Part shown: piece by piece, positions 34,875 through 44,240 of the stretch
Numbering within the stretch: the first letter of the stretch is position 1
Layout: each line of letters begins with the position of its first letter
Assembly: GCA_964624585.1 (NCBI GenBank)
Contig: CAZUXE010000010.1
Location: 1-63,816, forward strand
DNA from: CAZUXE01 sp964624585
GTDB taxonomy: Bacteria; Hydrothermota; Tepidihabitantia; B3-TA06
Reading direction: 5' to 3'
DNA length: 63,816 nucleotides
Made by a program: the position numbers and the translations under genes
The notes under the pieces: model-generated
What the model was told of the DNA's origin: nothing
The model's database searches: none
Seen by the model: the letters and a program-made list of their open reading frames with translations, nothing else

Positions 34875-36009
34875 AAGCCTTAAAGGTAGGTGCATATTTA
34901 CCTGAAGCATTCCATACAATAAAGCCTTGCGCTCCGGCGCCTGCCGCTCCACTCATTTGTTCAAGAATATAATGGGCGCCGAAATTTTTTGCCCGCCATG
35001 AAAAACCTTGAATATAGGCAACCACGCCAGTAGGTTCGTTACCCATTAAACGATAAGCGCTGGCCACACTTGATTGATATACCCAATAATCGCGATACGG
35101 ATACTTTTTAAGAAAAGAGGTGGAAAAATGGGAAGGATAAAGCATAGGGCATACATAATCCACATGTTTAGCTATACGAGCCAATTCCTGACCTTCAAGT
35201 TTGAGGGTTCGCCATGCGGCATATCCAAACACATCAACTGAAAGTGGAATACTAACACTATCCTTGACGACCTTGAGGAATCCTTCTATAGCTTCTTCCT
35301 TAATGCGTCCTTTACGTGAATGGAAAATACAACTGAATACATCACCATCGGTAGGAAAACGAACATAATCCAGTTGAATTTCATCAAACCCCAATCTTTC
35401 CAGTTCTGCGGCAACTGAGGCTAAATACCCCCATGTCTCTTCTTCAAAAGCGTTCATCCAATGTGCACCACCTCCATCCGCCCATAGTCCTCCTCCGCTA
35501 CGACGAACTCCGAATTTGGAATAAGAAGCCGCCCGTTCGTCCTTAAAGCACACAATACGAGCTATTACCTTTATATTATGGGAGTGCATACGGGTTAGAA
35601 AAGAATCCAGCTGAAAAATTGGACGAATTGCTCCAATTTTCTTGGCTATTTGATTTGAAGATGGATAACGTAAGTATCCGAAATCGTCCTTCATGTCTAC
35701 TACCACAGCATTAAGACAACCTTCGTCAGCCGATTTTATTAGCTCTTTTATAAGGTGTTCACGCCTTACCGCATAGGCTGAAAGATATATTCCGTAAAGA
35801 TATGAAAATTCCTCTTCAAGCTCAACCCTAGCCTTTGGACTATACTTTAAGTACAGTTCATAGCTTGAATCAGGATAGTAGGTCAGGAATGTCGACTGCG
35901 ATAACTCTTGTTTTTTGTTTCCTCTAGCCAGCAAGGGGACAGCCGCAGCAGTAAGGAGCAGTACGGCAATGCTCCTTGCCCAAACGAACGATAAGCGCAT
36001 GGTATTCAT
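34687..36009 (-). CDS. putative glycoside hydrolase of the DUF4015 family
   Basis: 440 residues from the ATG at 36009, chosen because a signal peptide (FVWARSIAVLLLTAAAVPLLA) follows and AAAAGGAG lies about 11 nt upstream. A start 24 codons earlier would place charged residues before the signal. The TIM-barrel-like core has VVVDMKDDFG, VIARIVCFKD, GFDEIQLDYVRFPTDG and VDYVCPMLYPSHF. The D-Y-V-R-F-P segment is a DUF4015 hallmark. Family members are thought to act on cell-surface polysaccharide. The last ~55 residues (after AFRMAQNLLK) are read from the antisense strand of the PorV-like barrel gene and look non-domain. Its 5' end overlaps the endonuclease gene by 86 nt. Confidence 0.8.
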   Translation of the reverse strand: MNTMRLSFVWARSIAVLLLTAAAVPLLARGNKKQELSQSTFLTYYPDSSYELYLKYSPKARVELEEEFSYLYGIYLSAYAVRREHLIKELIKSADEGCLNAVVVDMKDDFGYLRYPSSNQIAKKIGAIRPIFQLDSFLTRMHSHNIKVIARIVCFKDERAASYSKFGVRRSGGGLWADGGGAHWMNAFEEETWGYLASVAAELERLGFDEIQLDYVRFPTDGDVFSCIFHSRKGRIKEEAIEGFLKVVKDSVSIPLSVDVFGYAAWRTLKLEGQELARIAKHVDYVCPMLYPSHFSTSFLKKYPYRDYWVYQSSVASAYRLMGNEPTGVVAYIQGFSWRAKNFGAHYILEQMSGAAGAGAQGFIVWNASGKYAPTFKAFRMAQNLLKRTDIPSFQEIRKINIPPPVLYEMPPIPRTRNPIRNLFLPIRLGGSRNGNRRGQ

Positions 36010-36601
36010 TATAAATGCTACTCCTTTTGGGGAGATTATTTTCAAACAATTTCCGTATCTCCTCGTAAGTCGCCTTTTCATCTATTATACGATGCCTAAA
36101 CAGTATCCGACGTGTATATGCGTCTACTACAAAAACAGGTAAATTGAAACCGTATAATAGTATTGAGTCGACCGTTTCAGGTCCCAATCCCTTAATATTA
36201 AGCAACTCCTTTCGCCAGGCTTCCATATCACTGACAGGTATTTTCCAAGGCGGCAAAGCAAGTTTAGCTGATAAGAATTTTATAAGACGTTTTAGGCGAC
36301 GCGATTTTTGACGAAAGTAACCCGATGGTCTAATAAGCTTTTCAAGCTCCGCATCATCAAGCTCCAGCAAGTTTTGAAAAGACTGGATAGAATCATCAAG
36401 AAAACCTTTGGTTTTAAGATTTGCTACAGCCAAAGCAGCATTTTTCCAATTAGTTACCTGTGCAAGCAAAGCTCCTACAATAATCTCAAGTTGAGAATCG
36501 CCAGGCCACCAATTTTGATGTCCCCATTTGTCTAAGAGAATTTTGTAGGCCGATTGTAATTCAAATGGCGACTGCCTTACTTGATAATTAATTTTTGGCA
36601 T
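35924..36601 (-). CDS. endonuclease III-like HhH-GPD protein
   Basis: 225 residues, smaller than or equal to Nth. LLAQVTNWKNAALAVANLK carries the helix entry (usual LSxQTxD/N..V), the HhH hairpin is LNIKGLGPETVDSILLYG (about 133-150), and the catalytic-aspartate region is PVFVVDAYTRRIL (about 154-166). The C-terminal cysteines read C-x5-C-x2-C (HCRTAPYCCGCPLAG) and the protein stops before a fourth cysteine, so the usual [4Fe-4S] loop is incomplete or atypical. This matches the endonuclease III-related (HP0602-like) branch, involved in base-excision repair of alkylated or oxidised bases. The C-terminal 28 codons overlap the start of the next gene. Confidence 0.85.
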   Translation of the reverse strand: MPKINYQVRQSPFELQSAYKILLDKWGHQNWWPGDSQLEIIVGALLAQVTNWKNAALAVANLKTKGFLDDSIQSFQNLLELDDAELEKLIRPSGYFRQKSRRLKRLIKFLSAKLALPPWKIPVSDMEAWRKELLNIKGLGPETVDSILLYGFNLPVFVVDAYTRRILFRHRIIDEKATYEEIRKLFENNLPKRSSIYNEYHALIVRLGKEHCRTAPYCCGCPLAG

Positions 36602-36702
36602 TGCTGCAGAAGATACTTTTGTTCGTTATGAAGAGGGAGATATATTGAAAGGGTGTATTCAACTTCAGTATCTTGATAAGGGCAATAATAACCGGATATT
36701 CC

Positions 36703-38916
36703 TTATGGTGATGTTGAAGCAGGAGATAAACCGCTCCGCCTGTCTAATTGATAGAATTGTTCGCGACCGCTTTCTTTAAGCTTGAGTAGTCTGTGGTATT
36801 GGCAAGGCATCGTAGGTTGAGTGCCTTCCAGGAAGTATTCCCGGCGGGTAAGATAACCCGGACAATCGGGAGTAACAAGTTGCCCCGTAACCATACAAAT
36901 ATCAGCGGTCACAATACCTTCCGGCATTTTGAAATTCGATTGGGGCAGGCTATCGGTTGCCGCTTTCATAAAATTAGCCCATATTGGAGCTGCACATGAA
37001 CCGCCTGAGGCTCCACGATAGATTGTTTTCTTTTTATCAAAACCAACCCAAACCGCACATGAAATCTCAGGGGTATACCCTACAAACCATCCATCGGTAT
37101 AATCATCTGTAGTTCCTGTCTTCCCTGCAGCCACACGTTTGAACCCTTTTCGGCGGATTACCTTCGCTGTACCTGAATTAATAACGCTTTGCATCATAGA
37201 GGCGATAAGGAATGCAGTTTGGGATGATATCGCCTGCTCTCCTTGTTCGGGATACCATTCTTCGATAACTTCGCCGTCTCTACCTACTATACGACGGATA
37301 AATACTGGTTTTACTTTGAAACCACCGTTAGCAATACATGAAAAAGCGGTAGCCATTTCAATAGGTGCAACTTCAACCGCGCCAAGAGCTATAGAAAGCA
37401 CAGGGCGTAAATGCGATTTTATACCCATGGCGTGCGCGTACTTTATAACCAATTCAGGGCCTACGTAGCGAGTTAGACGTATTGCAACCAGATTTCGTGA
37501 TTGCGCAAGTCCATCTCGTAGGGTCATAGGGCCGTAAAATTTTCTATCCCAGTTAGCCGGAGCGTATATGGAACGTCCTGTTCTTACCAAAACCGGCGCG
37601 TCAAATTCAACATCTGCAGCGGTAAAACCGTTATCAATAGCTGCCGTATATACAAAAGCCTTAAATGATGAACCCGGCTGACGTTTGGCCTGAGTCGCTC
37701 TGTTAAAAGACGATTGTTTGTAGTCGCGTCCGCCAACCATTGCCAAAACCTCTCCCGTTCGTACATTCATTGCTACTAAAGCAGCTTGCAGGTAATCGGG
37801 AGCAGAGGTAGCTCCGGTAAATGTTACCGTATCATAATCAGCCTTTACGTGTTTGAGCTTTTTTTTGTGTTCCAGTTCAAACAGATGCTCTTCAACAGCC
37901 TTATTCGCAGCACGCTGCATTTTTATATCTACCGTAGTATAAATATAGACACCTTCGCGATATATAAATCCTGATCCGTACTTGCGTTCCAGATATCGAC
38001 GCACTTCTTCAACAAAATATGGAGCCTCAGCCGGCGGCAATTTTCTCTCGGCCAATATAATTTTTTCAGCAAGGGCTGAATCTCGCTCGACTTTACTTAT
38101 TCCTCCAACCTTATAGAGAGCGTTTATGAAACGGTCACGGCGTTTCTGTACAAGTTTCAAATTATCGTATGGGCGATGATAAGGACCGCCTCTAGGTAGC
38201 CCTGCAAGAAAGCATAACTGAGCGGTGCTAAGTTCATTCAGGTGCTTATCAAAATAACGCTGAGCTGCCGCTTCCACTCCATAAGCGCCGTGTCCAAAGT
38301 TTACCTGATTCAGATACATTTCCAGAATCTCTTCTTTAGAATACATCTTCTCAAGCTCCACTGCCAGTACCGCTTCCTTTATTTTCCTCATAAGAGATGT
38401 TTCAAAAGAAAGAAACATATTTCTGGCAAGTTGCTGAGATATTGAACTGGCGCCTTCCACTATTTTGCCTGCAGAGATATTCACAAGAACAGCGCGCATC
38501 AAATCACGCAAGCTCACGCCCCAATGTTTGTAGTAACGTTCGTCTTCCACCGCTACAAAGGCCTGAACCAGCTTTGGCGGAATGCTATCCAAAGGCAGCG
38601 GATCACGACGCTCTATGTAGAACTCATGAATAAGGTTGTCGTTACGGTCAAAAACCTTGGCCGATAAAGGCGGTTTGTAGGTTTGTAGTTCCGTTGGATC
38701 GGGCAAGCCGGCTTTAGCCACACCCAAAATTATAAAACCAATTCCCATCAAAAACGCGTAAAACGATAAAGGTATTGCAATACCGAAAATAATCCATTGC
38801 GTACGTGATATGAATAATTTGCCTTTTTTTACAGGTACCACGTCAACCGGTGGCGTAAGTTTAGGAGGTGCGTTCTTTGCCGGAAGGTGCTTGTTTTCAA
38901 AATTCATCTTGTCCAT
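36703..38916 (-). CDS. class A penicillin-binding protein (PBP1A-like)
   Basis: 737 residues: a proline-rich cytoplasmic tail, one TM helix (about 39-66), a GT51 transglycosylase domain and a transpeptidase domain. The GT51 domain carries VEDERYYKHWG around residue 124, GASSISQQLARN and KEEILEMYLNQVNFG. In the transpeptidase domain the SxxK serine is S416 in QPGSSFKAF, SRN is at 473-475 and KTGTT at 599-603. A short extension follows the domain. It polymerises and cross-links peptidoglycan at the inner membrane. Start is the ATG at 38916 or an in-frame one three codons later; neither has a strong ribosome site. It is transcribed towards the endonuclease gene, 101 nt away. Confidence 0.94.
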   Translation of the reverse strand: MDKMNFENKHLPAKNAPPKLTPPVDVVPVKKGKLFISRTQWIIFGIAIPLSFYAFLMGIGFIILGVAKAGLPDPTELQTYKPPLSAKVFDRNDNLIHEFYIERRDPLPLDSIPPKLVQAFVAVEDERYYKHWGVSLRDLMRAVLVNISAGKIVEGASSISQQLARNMFLSFETSLMRKIKEAVLAVELEKMYSKEEILEMYLNQVNFGHGAYGVEAAAQRYFDKHLNELSTAQLCFLAGLPRGGPYHRPYDNLKLVQKRRDRFINALYKVGGISKVERDSALAEKIILAERKLPPAEAPYFVEEVRRYLERKYGSGFIYREGVYIYTTVDIKMQRAANKAVEEHLFELEHKKKLKHVKADYDTVTFTGATSAPDYLQAALVAMNVRTGEVLAMVGGRDYKQSSFNRATQAKRQPGSSFKAFVYTAAIDNGFTAADVEFDAPVLVRTGRSIYAPANWDRKFYGPMTLRDGLAQSRNLVAIRLTRYVGPELVIKYAHAMGIKSHLRPVLSIALGAVEVAPIEMATAFSCIANGGFKVKPVFIRRIVGRDGEVIEEWYPEQGEQAISSQTAFLIASMMQSVINSGTAKVIRRKGFKRVAAGKTGTTDDYTDGWFVGYTPEISCAVWVGFDKKKTIYRGASGGSCAAPIWANFMKAATDSLPQSNFKMPEGIVTADICMVTGQLVTPDCPGYLTRREYFLEGTQPTMPCQYHRLLKLKESGREQFYQLDRRSGLSPASTSP

Positions 38917-39393
38917 CCAAATTTAGACGGTCTTTATGACCTTGTTGTAAACTAATTCCACGCTACGCGTTGTTTGTACATCATTCTCTACGACTAATAA
39001 GTTTAACTGCAGATAAGAATAAGTCAACCCGAAAGCACGCGTAAGCTTTGTTTAATTTTTCAATTAGACAATTAAAAGTATCAGAAGTTAAATTTTACTT
39101 CAAAACTCCCAAATACTAAACCTACCTTTATTGATGGACAAGTTATCAAACAAGTAGAAAAGATGGAGTTCTTGACGAAACAGAGTATGCCTGAGACGAC
39201 GCGCAAAGAGAGAACACGGAGTACTCTTCTAAACTCCAGACCAAATGTTTGAACAGCTTTAGATATCTTATTCCTATGCGGATATTCACTTTGGCCAAAG
39301 CTTGATAGTCAAAAAAATGATAATAATGCGACAGCTATAAGTTTTGATTAATTTTTGCAAAAATGCGGAATTATTGAATAACACTTTACTCAC
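38917..39393. other. divergent intergenic region
   Basis: About 480 nt between the leftward PBP gene and the rightward carbamate kinase promoter. A TTTACA and a TAAATT upstream of the PBP gene are poorly spaced (20 nt). No RNA gene or coding pattern seen. Confidence 0.5.
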
Positions 39394-39421
39394 TTGACGC
39401 CTTAAGCTTAATCCATACAAT
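39394..39421 (+). promoter_or_regulatory. leaderless promoter of the carbamate kinase operon
   Basis: TTGACG (39394-39399), 16-nt spacer, TACAAT (39416-39421). The ATG at 39427 follows 5 nt later with no Shine-Dalgarno. Confidence 0.7.
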
Positions 39422-39426
39422 TCGGG

Positions 39427-40416
39427 ATGAATCATCCTGCACAATATGCAGCCGAAACTGCTGAAAAAAAACGAACTGCCGTAATTGCACTAGGCGGAAA
39501 CGCCTTGAAGCGTAAAGAACAAAAATACGCATCCATTGAAGACCAACGTCAGGTACTTAAAATAACAGCTACACAGATTGCAAGCTTGATGGATGAAGGT
39601 TGGCGTCTAGCCATATCGCACGGTAATGGCCCACAGGTAGGCGATTTAATGCTTATGTCCCAGTTAGCGCATGAACAACTCAAAGATTTACCCAACCTGC
39701 CTTTAGACGCAGCCAACGCACAAACTCAAGGTTCAATAGGTTATCTCATAGCTCAAAGCATAAGTAACGCATCTGTGGAAAACGGCAACTTACGAAAAAT
39801 TGCCGCTCTGCTTACTCAAGTTATAGTGGATGATAAAGATCCCGCCTTCCGAAACCCTACAAAGTTTGTAGGCCCGGCTTATCCAATTGAAGAAGCTAAC
39901 AAGCTTAGCGTAAAATTGGGTTGGAAAATGAAAGAAGACCGCGGTCGCGGTTGGCGCAGGGTAGTTGCATCACCTAAACCACTTGAGATTGTGGAACTTC
40001 CGGTAATAAAAGGACTTATTCAACAAGGGGTATCTGTAATCACGGTGGGAGGAGGAGGAATACCTGTGGTAAAAAAAGCAGGTCGGCTTGATGGAATTGC
40101 CGCAGTTATTGATAAGGACAGGGCATCTTCACTATTAGCTACAAATCTTGGCGTAGATATGCTAATTATTATCACTCAAGTAGAACAAGTTTACGTCAAC
40201 TTCGGCAAATCTGACCAGAGAGGTTTGGAGAAAATTCATCTTGAAGAAGCTCTTCGCTTACTTGAAGCAGGACAATTTCCACCAGGGAATATGGGCCCAA
40301 AGATTGAAGCAGCTATAGACTTTTTGAAACATGGCGGGAAAGAAGTCCTGATTACAGACCCTACAAACCTAATAAAAGGCATGAAGGCCGAAACAGGAAC
40401 ACGGATTATACCTTGA
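39427..40416 (+). CDS. arcC: carbamate kinase
   Basis: 329 residues. Marks are VIALGGNALKR (18-28), ISHGNGPQVGDLML, the PLDAANAQTQGSIGYLIAQ segment, VITVGGGGIPVV, IDKDRASSLLATNLGVDMLI and PPGNMGPKIEAAIDFL near the end. It interconverts carbamoyl phosphate + ADP and carbamate + ATP. Arginine deiminase and ornithine carbamoyltransferase genes are not alongside. Instead it is followed, with a 4-nt TTGA overlap, by an AsnB-labelled protein and a DUF89 protein. This context suggests a purpose other than the standard arginine deiminase pathway. Confidence 0.94.
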   Translation: MNHPAQYAAETAEKKRTAVIALGGNALKRKEQKYASIEDQRQVLKITATQIASLMDEGWRLAISHGNGPQVGDLMLMSQLAHEQLKDLPNLPLDAANAQTQGSIGYLIAQSISNASVENGNLRKIAALLTQVIVDDKDPAFRNPTKFVGPAYPIEEANKLSVKLGWKMKEDRGRGWRRVVASPKPLEIVELPVIKGLIQQGVSVITVGGGGIPVVKKAGRLDGIAAVIDKDRASSLLATNLGVDMLIIITQVEQVYVNFGKSDQRGLEKIHLEEALRLLEAGQFPPGNMGPKIEAAIDFLKHGGKEVLITDPTNLIKGMKAETGTRIIP

Positions 40417-41642
40417 ACTCAGTTATCTTAATAAACTTATTGATGCTAGGCAAACTGCTTATTCCAATGGATCTTGAGCAAACCAATCACCTTAAAGCTT
40501 ATGGCATCGCCTATCACGCGCTGCAACGAGGTGAAAAGGTAGAATGGCTTCTTAACTACGAAGGGGGTTCTTTTTTATTTGAAGAAAATGAGATTAATGC
40601 CAAGGAATGCCTTATGGAAGGAGTAAAGGCAACAGACATTGATTTCACGCAAGAAGCGGCTATCAGAACAGTCATTGAAGAGGGCAACATGAACGCCGTA
40701 CTTTTAGAAAAAGCGCCCAAAATTGCCGTATACGCGCCTCCATCTGCAGACCCATGGGACGACGCTGTTCGACTGGTTCTTGACTACGCTAAAATACCCT
40801 ATGATGTTCTGTGGGATCCTGAAGTCCTTACCGGCAAGCTTAGTGAATACGACTGGGTGCATCTGCATCACGAAGATTTTACAGGTCAATACGGAAAATT
40901 CTACAGCTCCTACGGTAATCAAGATTGGTATAAAAATCAAGTTGCTATAAACGAGGCCATGGCTAAGAAACTGGGGTTTGCATCAACTGCTAAATTAAAG
41001 CTTGCGGTTGCTGAAAAAATACGTAAGTACGTACTGGAAGGCGGATTTCTATTCGCAATGTGTTCTGCTACCGACACATATGATATTGCGCTTGCTGCGG
41101 CCAAAACAGACATTGTTCCTCAGATATTTGATGGTACTCCTGTAGACAAAGATTACGCGAATAAATTAGATTACTCCGTAACTTTCGCTTTTGAAAACTT
41201 TCAACTAATTACTGATCCTTGGATATATGAACATTCCAATATTGACGTAACTGAAAGCGCTGCCTCCCGTGGAGAAAATTCGGTGTTCTCATTGTTTGAC
41301 TTCTCTGCCAAGTTTGATCCTGTTCCATGTATGCTTGTTCAAGACCACACAGCGCTCGTAAAGGAATTCCTTGGACAAAATACCGGTTTTAACCGTCATA
41401 AAATAAAACGAGATGTGGTGATTTTAGGGGAAGTTAAAGGAACAGAAGAGGTTAAGTATATACATGGCAACAGGGGCAAAGGGACTTTCACATTTTTGGG
41501 AGGCCACGACCCTGAAGACTACGCACATCGTGTAGGCGAACAACCAACTAGCCTTGAACTTTACAGAAAATCGCCGGGTTACAGACTCATTTTGAACAAC
41601 GTACTGTTTCCGGCAGCTGAAAAGAAACCCTTAAAGACGTAA
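40413..41642 (+). CDS. conserved protein of the family often labelled asparagine synthetase B
   Basis: 409 residues. The pattern LIPMDLEQTNHLKAYGIAYH, VEWLLNYEGGSF, VHLHHEDFTGQYGKFY, LFAMCSATDTYDIALAA, DPEDYAHRVGEQPT and a terminal PGYRLILNNVLFPAA matches a family common in Bacteroidetes and related bacteria that databases call asparagine synthetase B. No AsnB glutaminase or ATP-PPase motif is visible, so that name is doubtful. A class I amidotransferase-like fold is possible (one cysteine in FAMCSAT). A weak hydrophobic N-terminus (NSVILINLLMLGKLL) hints at export. TTG start overlaps the arcC stop. Function unknown. Confidence 0.7.
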   Translation: MNSVILINLLMLGKLLIPMDLEQTNHLKAYGIAYHALQRGEKVEWLLNYEGGSFLFEENEINAKECLMEGVKATDIDFTQEAAIRTVIEEGNMNAVLLEKAPKIAVYAPPSADPWDDAVRLVLDYAKIPYDVLWDPEVLTGKLSEYDWVHLHHEDFTGQYGKFYSSYGNQDWYKNQVAINEAMAKKLGFASTAKLKLAVAEKIRKYVLEGGFLFAMCSATDTYDIALAAAKTDIVPQIFDGTPVDKDYANKLDYSVTFAFENFQLITDPWIYEHSNIDVTESAASRGENSVFSLFDFSAKFDPVPCMLVQDHTALVKEFLGQNTGFNRHKIKRDVVILGEVKGTEEVKYIHGNRGKGTFTFLGGHDPEDYAHRVGEQPTSLELYRKSPGYRLILNNVLFPAAEKKPLKT

Positions 41643-41654
41643 AGAGGTAGAAAC

Positions 41655-42494
41655 TTGAAATCAGATCCACGCTGCATACCTTGCCTGGTGCGCCAACTGG
41701 AACGCAGCGCAAAAGCGCTTCACCTTCCTAGAGATGAGTTTGACAATTTAATTAGAAAAGCACGCAATCAAATTCCCCAAATACCTATGAGCTTGCCACC
41801 CAATATCTACTCAACTGAGCTACTCCGCTTGATATACTCCAACGGCACAGACCCGTATAAAGAAGAGAAGGCCAAACATAATAAGGAAATACTGGAAATT
41901 CTCCCCTTTGTGAAAAAAATGATAGCTAAGTCGAATAATCCTCAAAAAACGGCTTTGCTGGCCGCCTGTTTGGGAAACCTAATCGACCTTGGTACACAAA
42001 ACCAAATCAATACTCAGGAAGTCAAAAGCTTCTTAAAAGACGCTTCATTTGAACGAGATGATTCAGATGAATTACTAACAAGAGTCAAAACGGCTAAAAA
42101 ATTGGTATATGTAGTGGATAACGCAGGTGAAATTCTGCTGGATAGACTGTGTGCCGAAACCCTAGGAGTACCTGAAACCATCTTCATAGCTAAAGAAAGC
42201 CCTATCCTGAACGATGTTACGGTAAGTGAGATGTTAAACATGGGATTTCCTAGCAAACAGCTAATTACTACCGGAAGTAACGATTTAGGTATAAACTGGA
42301 AGACCCTGAATCCTGAGGCTAGAAAAGCAATGCAGACGGCTGATATTGTTATTGCCAAAGGACACGCCAACTTCGAAAGTTTTATTGACGCTTCTCAAGA
42401 AGCATTTCTGGTTTTGAAGATTAAATGTGAAGTAGTTGCCAAAAGAATAAGAGAAAACTGCGGCTCACTAGTCTGCCTACACTACAAACCATAA
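41655..42494 (+). CDS. DUF89 (damage-control phosphatase-like) protein
   Basis: 279 residues. The archaeal-type (subfamily I) DUF89 pattern is clear: CIPCLVRQ near the N-terminus, YVVDNAGEILLDRL (about 155-168), FIAKESPILNDVT and DIVIAKGHANFES (about 235-247). DUF89 enzymes are metal-dependent phosphatases thought to remove damaged phosphometabolites. TTG start at 41655 with GAGGTAG upstream, 12 nt after the preceding gene, so it is the third gene of the operon. Confidence 0.88.
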   Translation: MKSDPRCIPCLVRQLERSAKALHLPRDEFDNLIRKARNQIPQIPMSLPPNIYSTELLRLIYSNGTDPYKEEKAKHNKEILEILPFVKKMIAKSNNPQKTALLAACLGNLIDLGTQNQINTQEVKSFLKDASFERDDSDELLTRVKTAKKLVYVVDNAGEILLDRLCAETLGVPETIFIAKESPILNDVTVSEMLNMGFPSKQLITTGSNDLGINWKTLNPEARKAMQTADIVIAKGHANFESFIDASQEAFLVLKIKCEVVAKRIRENCGSLVCLHYKP

Positions 42495-42721
42495 AACCAA
42501 AAATAAATGTTCTAACCCTAAAAACTTAGAGATATCACTATACTTCTCTACCTTGGAATTATGATAATTTACAGTTAGCGACTTCCTAGCGTCTAAAGTA
42601 TCGAAAAAAGTTCTGAACTCTATCTTAACTAAAAATAAAACAGTAAGAGAGAATAGTATTGTAAAAATACAAACACACACAAATATTGACATTGACCTAA
42701 TATCCATTAAGCTTGCCGCTT

Positions 42722-43405
42722 ATGAAACTTATTCTCTTTGATATTGACGGTACGCTACTTAAAGCTGGCGCTATAGTGCGTGACGCTATGGGCGATGCTC
42801 TTGAGCATGTATTTGGAACGCGGGGAGGAATAATTGACGCATCTTTCATCGGTGCAACCGATTTAGGCATGATACGTAAGCTTATGGGAAATGAGGGATT
42901 CACTGAAGTAGAAATTATACAGAAATTCCCTGAACTAATAGGTTTATACGGTAAAATGCTGCGGGAAAAATTGGCTTCGTGGGATAAATTCAAGCTCTGT
43001 CCAGGAGTACCTGCTATACTGGATAAACTGAAGGCAGAGGATGTAATACTTGGCTTAGTTACAGGCAATTGTCAAATGGGCGCATTGATAAAACTGGAAC
43101 ACGCGGGATTAACCGAATATTTTCGCTTTGGCGCATTCGGCGACGAATCAGACAACCGTACTGAAATATGTCGACTTTCTCATAAACGCGGAGAAGCTGA
43201 GGCCTATCAAAAAATTCCCAAGGAAAACCTAATACTCATCGGAGACTCTCCTAATGATATCAAGGCCGCCCACGAATATGGAATAAAGGTTCTTGCCCTG
43301 CATTCAGGTTGGACACCAGCAGAGGATTTGGAAGCCTTGAAACCAACTTGGCTTTATCCTGATTTATCCGCCAAAGATAAGATTCTGACACTACTACTAT
43401 CCTGA
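42722..43405 (+). CDS. HAD phosphatase, phosphoglycolate phosphatase-like
   Basis: 227 residues from the ATG at 42722. Motif I is LFDIDGTLL, motif II VTGN, the motif III lysine lies in the KRGEAEAYQK region and motif IV is LIGDSPNDIKAAHEYG. Unlike the HAD gene at 6732 it keeps the canonical DxD. The helical cap (C1) spans about residues 18-85. A TTGACATTGACC double -35-like element lies 31-36 nt upstream, but the -10 is unclear. Substrate not certain. Confidence 0.88.
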   Translation: MKLILFDIDGTLLKAGAIVRDAMGDALEHVFGTRGGIIDASFIGATDLGMIRKLMGNEGFTEVEIIQKFPELIGLYGKMLREKLASWDKFKLCPGVPAILDKLKAEDVILGLVTGNCQMGALIKLEHAGLTEYFRFGAFGDESDNRTEICRLSHKRGEAEAYQKIPKENLILIGDSPNDIKAAHEYGIKVLALHSGWTPAEDLEALKPTWLYPDLSAKDKILTLLLS

Positions 43406-43517
43406 GAAAATTGAAATAAGGTTGAGGCCCAATAATAAGTTCTCAGCGTAAATATCAGCTTACTTCATTATATTGAAACTTTTGCAAACCCGATGTCTGC
43501 TAGGTAAATTATAGATA

Positions 43518-44168
43518 TCAACCCAGCTTTTTTACTTTCAGAATCATTGCCAGAGAAAAATAGTAAAGTAGGGGTGTTCTGTCCAAAGGCATTGGCTTAA
43601 ATTGGCCAGGAATCATAGTATGAAAAAATGCTTCCACAATTTCAAACTGTCTTGATAAAAGTTTTGAGATTGAGGAAGGCTTAAATTTATGCAGGTGGAT
43701 GTTCTTGAACTTTATCCATCCTGCAAAAGCGGTATCACCGCGTATACGTTCACAAGGTACAACAATCACTCCGTAACCGCAAGGCTTTAATACACGCGCC
43801 ATCTCTTCCACAGCAGAAACCGGATTCACAAGATGTTCCAAAAGATGAACCGAAAGAATTTTATCAAAAAAACCATCTTCAAATGGCAAATCCTCCGCAT
43901 CAGCCTTAATAAGCGTTACTGTTGACTGACGCTTCATTCCTTCCTGAACAGCCTGACTATCAGCATCTATCCCCCATGCCTTAATCCCTTTCTTCAAAAA
44001 ACGCTCTATCCTGTAACCGGAAGACGAACCAACTTCCAGCACTCTCTCCCCTGATTGAAGCGCAAGCAAGGTTTCAATCATTCGCGCCTCAGCTAATCCC
44101 CATGGCAGAAACTCAACCCCTATCCTACGGCGCACATTATACATAGCCATTGATAATTTTATTGCCAT
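43518..44168 (-). CDS. class I SAM-dependent methyltransferase
   Basis: 216 residues, Methyltransf_11/UbiE-like. Motif I is VLEVGSSSGYRIERFL (about 39-54), the acidic motif II loop GIDADS follows, then ADAEDLPFEDGFFDKILSVH and LLEHLVNPVSAVEEMARVLK. Substrate unknown. It converges with the HAD phosphatase gene, 112 nt apart. The ATG is very close to AGAGGA, so the start could lie at M7 (44150). Confidence 0.88.
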   Translation of the reverse strand: MAIKLSMAMYNVRRRIGVEFLPWGLAEARMIETLLALQSGERVLEVGSSSGYRIERFLKKGIKAWGIDADSQAVQEGMKRQSTVTLIKADAEDLPFEDGFFDKILSVHLLEHLVNPVSAVEEMARVLKPCGYGVIVVPCERIRGDTAFAGWIKFKNIHLHKFKPSSISKLLSRQFEIVEAFFHTMIPGQFKPMPLDRTPLLYYFSLAMILKVKKLG

Positions 44169-44187
44169 TCCTCTTAATGTAAAGATA

Positions 44188-44215
44188 TTGACAAGCTGAG
44201 ATTAATAGTTAGATT
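44188..44215 (+). promoter_or_regulatory. promoter of the C10 peptidase gene
   Basis: TTGACA (44188-44193), 16-nt spacer, TAGATT (44210-44215). The transcript carries GGAGG before a GTG start at 44241. Confidence 0.65.
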
Positions 44216-44240
44216 AAATAAAACTTTCAGAGGAGGCTTT

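Noticed and set aside
38890..38960. Leaderless promoter for the PBP gene
   Set aside because: TTTACA and TAAATT are 20 nt apart and the -10 is only 3 nt from the first ATG, so the pattern is not convincing.
40413..41642. True asparagine synthetase B
   Set aside because: The N-terminal catalytic cysteine and the ATP-PPase motif SGGxDS of AsnB are absent; only the database-style family label fits.
42686..42716. Leaderless promoter for the phosphatase gene at 42722
   Set aside because: TTGACATTGACC is present, but the best -10 (TAAGCT) is poor and 8 nt from the ATG.
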